A stretch of 64,000 bases of DNA. Origin: Akanthomyces muscarius. Its lineage: Eukaryota; Ascomycota; Sordariomycetes; Hypocreales; Cordycipitaceae. The notes below the pieces were generated by a model. That model saw only the letters and a program-made list of their open reading frames with translations, did not search any database and was not told the DNA's origin. The position numbers were made by a program, and so were the translations under genes. The stretch is taken from contig NC_079245.1 of NCBI RefSeq assembly GCF_028009165.1, forward strand, positions 2,232,001 to 2,296,000. The letters are read 5' to 3'. This document shows positions 56,743 to 64,000 of this stretch, piece by piece. Position 1 is the stretch's first letter; each line of letters opens with the position of its first letter.

Positions 56743-58217
56743 AACATAAAGAGACACACAAGACAACATTGGCATTATGATTTTTACAATGGGCGAAACG
56801 GGCAAATGAAAATTCTGGGCGTTGATGGTTTTTCTTTTTCGCTTCAGCGGGATAGTAGAAGAGATACGGCCACTGATGGTGTGCGGCCAGCGACGCTGGA
56901 TAGGTCGACGCCGCTTGTGGGAAGAGACGATGAGATTCGTGTAAGCAAGCGTTTCCGCTTGCAATTGGCTGGCAGGCTAGCGAGAGATATAGATAGACAT
57001 TAGCATTTCCTTGGTGTATTATTTTGAGTTTATGGATTTACCAGTCCGCTGTATGCATGGCTGAGCGAAACCAGTGCGAGCAATACCAAACCAGCCAACA
57101 GCATATGCAACCTGGCACATGCACATCGAGAGCGCGCCAAACCGTATGATCCGAGCATTTCAACGCATACAGGGACCAATTACCCGATGGGGTCACTTGA
57201 TACACATAGCAGTAGCGTGAATGGAGTGCTTCTATTTGCCAGATAGGCGAGAAGCCGTGGCAACGGCCGTCACCGGCTGATAGAATTTCCAAGAATTGCA
57301 GGCCTGGGACGTGGCAATGAGCAGTACTACAACGTTTTGGAAAACGTGTTTGTGCAGCAAATGTAGACGGCGAAACTATCGTGAACCCTATGTCGCACTG
57401 TATCGAGAATCATGATAAACTGCTGCTGCTCGGGCAGTTGTGCCGAAATCCGCGAGGCGTGGCCAGCTCAGAGGTCAGCACTGGACTGATTGCTGGGCGC
57501 ATTTTCAGTGGTCCAGACCTCTGCAAGCTGCGAGCTTCAGTGGTCTACATACGCTGGAGGACCCCCTCCTCCACGGCGGCGGCGCTGCCTTTTGCGGCAT
57601 GCGGCACCGCTGGACGGGCGGCCCCACAGCAGCTCCCAACATCTCAATCTGCGGTATTTCATCATAAGCTCCATCTGCCCGTTGCCCAGGCATCGCACAA
57701 TTTTCCTTCTGCATCTCTAGATTACCACGCAAAACCCATTCCCAGTCTCAAGTTTGGCTGTCTTGACTTTAGTTCCAGGTATGTTGCGGATTGAGGGCCG
57801 CACAGGGCCCCGGACTGCTCTGACGCTGGGCTGCCCCGCCCCCTCCTCTGGTTGCCCCTCCACCGTCTCAAGCTTTGATTGATGATGCTTTCGTCATCCA
57901 TCACGCCCATGCTCAGCAATTGGTCATTCTTTACACATTTACCCTGTTGAAGCTGGACCTGCCATCCTCCTACATCGCTTGAAATTTTCCGCCTCTTTAC
58001 ACATTTTCGCACCTTTTGCCTGGCACGTACCGTATTGTCCCGGCTAACGGACTTTTCGCCACTTTGAAGGGCTCAGACTATAGCTCCCCATCAGACGCAA
58101 CCCTCCGAACGTACCGAAGCAGTCGCCCCAATCCAGTCCGCCTGAAAGCAAAAATTTCCCGGCCCCTGGCAGAAATCCCTTGAATTCTTCACGCAACATC
58201 GCACTCTTGACGAAACA
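56743..58217. other. Gap between SCH9 and PGI1
   Basis: About 1.5 kb with the SCH9 3' UTR and, from about 57650, a pyrimidine-rich stretch fitting the promoter and leader of PGI1. No other gene was seen. Confidence 0.5.
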
Positions 58218-60025
<1,808 letters not shown>

Positions 60026-63000
60026 GGGACGTGACGGAACGAAGCAAATAGGAGAGATAGGCGAAGTAATATCATAGTTGGCCGGAATAGGCAATACAAG
60101 AGCATGAACAAGATGGCAGCTGCAATGTGCAATGTGAAGCCGGGCCACGATGATATTCGGGCGTAGTGCAGGAATGTGGCTGGATGAGATGAAGAGGAGT
60201 GGCGTCGGCGGAGACGGGATTCTAGAGACACCAGGAATGCCGCAAAGCCATCCATGACAGTGGAAAGGCCCAAATAGCTGAAGTGTGCAGCTACCATGTG
60301 AACGGCCCAGTGCTGGCAAACCATGTGTAAAGGCAAAGAGGCAGCATGAGACCAAAAAACGCCTTGCCACGTCGGAGGCATCTCCACAAACAAGCCTTGC
60401 CATTACGAGAAGAGAATGAAGGGCTGGTCTGATTTGGAGCAGAAACTGTGAATGGGGAATGCACAAGTACCCAAGATTTCTGTAAATGGTCCCCTACATG
60501 CCGCACCCCAGGATTTCTCGTCAGCCCGAGGCATATCAGGGCTATGGGGTGATGTGCGGAGGTGGAGTTGGCATCGTTCCAGGGTCGGGCTGAGTGAGAC
60601 AGGTACAAGACAGCGCGAGCGTTTTTACTTTCTTCAAGGGAAATTCACGATGATTTACTGGCGGCTTCATTTGCTGACTGTCCGAAGGGGCAACGATTCC
60701 TGCTACAGGAATGACTAGGAAAACGGATATTCAGAGCAGCGCTGGCATGATATGGACGCGTGCAAGAGAGCTGAGCCGGGGAAGGAGGGGCAGGCTAGGA
60801 ACGGACCGTGTGCGGGCGCGAAATATGCAGGTCGGACTTGAAGCGGCCGGGTCTGCCAGGGTAGGCGAGGGAATTAACAGAGTCGTAATCTGTAAAAAAG
60901 AGGGTTATCTTGAGGGGGATTCGGGTGGCACATGCCATGCATGTTCATGGCTCATTGTTACCAGTAGGTTGCGATGCTGTGCTGGGCGGGGCCTGGACGG
61001 GTACCTAGGTGATGGTACGATGGTGCGATTTGGCATCTGACGCGGGAGAAATAGGAGGCTCAAAAAAGAGGAAGAAGTGGTGATCAGCATGGGTATAATT
61101 AGGCACGAATATGAGGGTACTGGTAAAGCAAGAGGTTAATGAGAATGATGGCACATGCTGAAACCGATGCCTGGTACTCAGTAGTTCGGACAGGCGGCTC
61201 AAAAGTGAGTGGTAGCGATACGGCCGTGCCAGCACCCTTGTCGACGTACAAGGATATGGAGGTACGCGAAAAACGGTGGCTTTAGTGGCTTGCGCCATCC
61301 AAAACGGTGGCTAGCTACCCATTGCCACGCCAGGCATACTGGTAGTTTGGCACAGGTACGTACCCTGCTGGTGGGCGTGGCAGCGGAACAGCCGAAAATG
61401 GATTGCCGGACAGCGCCGGAGGTTCTTTATCCATGACGGGCGGGACGGTGGTGGTGGCAGTGAGGAAGAAACCGTAATCTTTTGGTAACCGAGTGAGCTG
61501 TTTTCTTGTACTCACCGGGTCCTCGTGGATTTAGAGTTGTGCCAGTAAGGCTCAGTGTTTGATGCACGTTTCTTTTGCGTGCTGCGGGCCCTGAGTGCTC
61601 TGTTCGTAGGAAGATGGCAGCGCCGAGTGCACCTTGAGAATTATCCAGGATTTACGACTCACCGAGACAAAATACGAATTCTTTTTACAGTATTAGAGTA
61701 GACTAGGGAAGAATAATGACGCGGGACAGCATGACAGAATCGACAATATTACGCGCAGATTGTCGGAAACATCTAGTACTCAATCTACCTACAGGCCCAG
61801 GTTGGGCAGCCTTTAGCGCCGGCCGCATTACGGCGGGGGTGGCTTTGCTCCAGACGAACAAGGCCCTGCAAGATGGCAGCCAATGCAGTGACGACAAGGT
61901 ACGGCGTATTCCTTGCACTAATAAGGCAAGAGGTGAAAATAAGACGGCATTATTTAGAACCCCCCACCGCTGAATGATACGTTGGCGCGGATCCCCCCTC
62001 ATGTTGCAGAAAAGAAACGTTTTCCATTGAGGCTAACAACATTGAGACGGTAAAAGAAAAGCCTCGTCGTCAGAGCCGGGCATCTGCGGCCCAGGAGGTG
62101 ACGTCGTTTTACATGTGTTTGTGCGAGGGGAAGCTAATAAACATTCATGATGTTATCTGCGTAACCAAGATGCAGGCGGGATACGACAGGACAGGAACTG
62201 AGGGAGGAGAGACAGAGACAGAGGGCAAGATGCAGATGGATGAAGCCGTTCACGATGATTACTGGTTTTATAGACATGTAGACGGTCATGGAACTTTTTC
62301 CTATTTTGATAGTGTCGAGTCGAAACAAGCACACTTCTCCATAGAAATTTCTCCACGGCGCGCCCGGAACAAAACGTCAGTTGAACTGACCCAAAGAAAA
62401 AAAGAAAATGACCCCAGAAATAGAAGTGTACCCTTGAGCAAAGAATGATGCTGTCCATTTTGTGGACAAGGCGATCGGGAACAAGTGATGTAACGATTCG
62501 ATTGTCTTTTTGGCGATGCGTGGTTCGGCAAGCCGGAGGGTAAGGTCCCGCAGTGTGGTGAAAGGGAAGAATGATGTCATTGTCGTTGTCGTCGGCTGTT
62601 TTCTTCTTGTCGGGCGGCCCCACGGCACGATGGAGGGGCTTGGGCTTGACAACCCTGGCGCAAAACAAGAGGGTGTGCGGCGACTGGAGGTGAGGCTCGC
62701 GAGCATGGGTTTCCTTATCTTGTGCTACGTAGGGAAGAGACGGGACAGCGCAAACTGTGCAGATACATGGGGCTTGGCGACATATAGGCGTGAGTGCGGA
62801 TGGATGAGTCTGTGAAACACGCACTGGTATACTGATGCTGGTTTGATTGTTTGTATTCTGCCGATACTGGTAGACACGGATGGGGACAAGGCATTTGCAC
62901 TTGTAGCTGGCAGTGTGCTGCTTGATGTCACCGCATGAAGCCATCGTGAAGGACCAGTGAGTAATGGGATCCACGTCACTACTAGTGGAGGATTGGCTCG

Positions 63001-63879
63001 TGTCATGTCACCCACGCTGCTGCTGTAATCCAGGCTCGATCACCGTGGGCCTCGTGAAAATAGGCTGCATCGCGCCAAGTCATGACGTTTCATGGTAAAC
63101 TCGGAGTCAGTAATGACTACCCTACCAGTACTTGCCTAGCTGTTCTTATCTTTGACCACCACAACCAGCCAGAGATAGTGGCGCTGAGAACGACACCACC
63201 CTACGGCGGCCTGCCCCCTGCTGCCTAGGTACCTAAGCACAGCCTAGCGCCAAGGAAGAGACAGGGCTCAGGCACCTGAAATACAGAGGTACAGTGCCTG
63301 GGGATGTACCTACTCCAGGGGAGGCTGCGCTGTGTGTCGAGAGCAGTTTCGGCATCTCTTGAGGGGTTTTCAGTGATGAGCCGCGCTGTAAAATCCACAG
63401 CCTGCAGGGCGCAGTTGGTGGAGACGGTGCGAAGCCCCGCAGCGAAACGGAGGCCTGCACGTCGGCCAAAAGGGTCAGCCAGTAACAGGACGGGAAATGG
63501 GGGGACCCGCCGACCGTAACCTACGGTGGCTCCATCTTGGCAGACCCCGAACCAATCACAAATGCCAGCTCGACGCCACCGTCATGTATTGCGACATGCA
63601 GCGAGAACCCCTCTGCTTTCTCTGCCTTTCTTTGCTACCAGTATGCACGCTATGTAGCCCCGCCGCCCACCGAAGATGCTTTGTCCCCCATCCGCCGCCG
63701 CCGCCGCCGTAACCAGTCGGTTAGTGCCTGACGTAGGTGTGGTCTCTCCGGAAAAGGTTTATGACGGTATCAGACAAGAATGATTATGATTTTCTCGCTG
63801 GCGCAGGGGGGGCGCCACTTTCTCCATCGCGTTCCAGCTCACGATCCGGAGGTACCTACTTGAAGTGCCTCAACATCCA
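60026..63879. other. Gene-free stretch of about 3.9 kb
   Basis: It starts with the PGI1 3' UTR. The largest open frame (minus strand, about 62153-62974) has erratic composition and no domain. A TAGGTACCTA-type palindromic element lies near 63228 and a CCG tract at 63690-63711. I see no gene. Confidence 0.45.
63690..63711. repeat. (CCG)n triplet tract
   Basis: About six CCG units in non-coding DNA upstream of the edge promoter. Confidence 0.8.
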
Positions 63880-63895
63880 AAAGCCGTTGTCCCCT

Positions 63896-64000
63896 TATAA
63901 AGCCTCCCCCCCGCCTCCTTCGTCGAATTCCTCACTTCTCAGACCTCATTCCTCATCAGCCTCTCTTCCATCTATCCCATATCCTCTTCACGGTAGTCTT
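63896..64000 (+). promoter_or_regulatory. Core promoter and leader of a gene beyond the right edge
   Basis: TATAAA at 63896-63901 is followed by C-rich and then CT-rich sequence with many CTTCC, TCATC and CTCTTCC units to the window end. This is the standard layout of a highly expressed fungal gene on the plus strand; its coding region would start after base 64000. Confidence 0.5.

Noticed and set aside
62153..62974. 273-codon minus-strand open frame
   Set aside because: The composition is erratic (scattered His, Cys, Pro, Phe runs), with no domain, no good start context and no codon bias. Nothing on the flanks supports a gene.

Overview
The window is nuclear DNA of a filamentous ascomycete. 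The evidence is short introns (about 50-110 bp) with GT..AG ends and CTAAC/CTGAC branch sites, pyrimidine-rich 5' leaders, and fungus-specific families: a hydrophobin, a WSC-domain sensor, a sedolisin peptidase, a fungal-type GH18 chitinase, Sch9 kinase and a CSC1/DUF221 channel. The gene set fits Sordariomycetes, probably Hypocreales; the lineage is an inference from family recognition only.

I support 20 protein-coding genes. I rebuilt exon structures by reading splice sites on both strands, and every model closes in frame. Left part (1-16 kb): the 3' end of a gene cut by the window edge that encodes a domain with an internal duplication; a secreted EthD-fold protein; an OSTA/TMEM184-type (DUF300) membrane protein with a poly-Gln tail; a WSC-domain wall sensor; a gene-free stretch of about 4.9 kb; and a secreted GH18 chitinase. 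Middle (16-44 kb): a very compact class II hydrophobin, a membrane-anchored PI-PLC-like protein, a 1135-residue kelch-like single-pass protein, a coiled-coil protein whose frame is cut by one amber codon, a GNAT acetyltransferase, a CSC1-type osmosensitive channel, an MPPED-type phosphoesterase, a sedolisin (tripeptidyl-peptidase-like) and a small secreted protein built of 11-residue repeats. Right part (44-64 kb): a PflX-like radical SAM protein, an unknown coiled-coil protein, a NECAP-like clathrin accessory protein, coatomer beta' (Sec27), Sch9 kinase and glucose-6-phosphate isomerase. The last 4 kb has no gene but ends in a TATA box and pyrimidine-rich leader, apparently the promoter of a gene beyond the window.

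The genes do not form one pathway. Two themes recur. One is the cell surface and secretome: chitinase, hydrophobin, WSC sensor, kelch-like surface protein, sedolisin, PI-PLC-like protein, EthD protein and the 11-mer protein. The other is housekeeping: COPI and clathrin traffic, Sch9 nutrient signalling and glycolysis. I found no secondary-metabolite cluster, transposon, CRISPR array, rRNA or convincing tRNA.

The observations most worth following are the in-frame amber codon at 27524-27526 followed by 41 clean codons, the bacterial-type radical SAM protein with a predicted mitochondrial presequence, the secreted LEA-like 11-mer protein, and the hydrophobin with a shortened C4-C5 loop.
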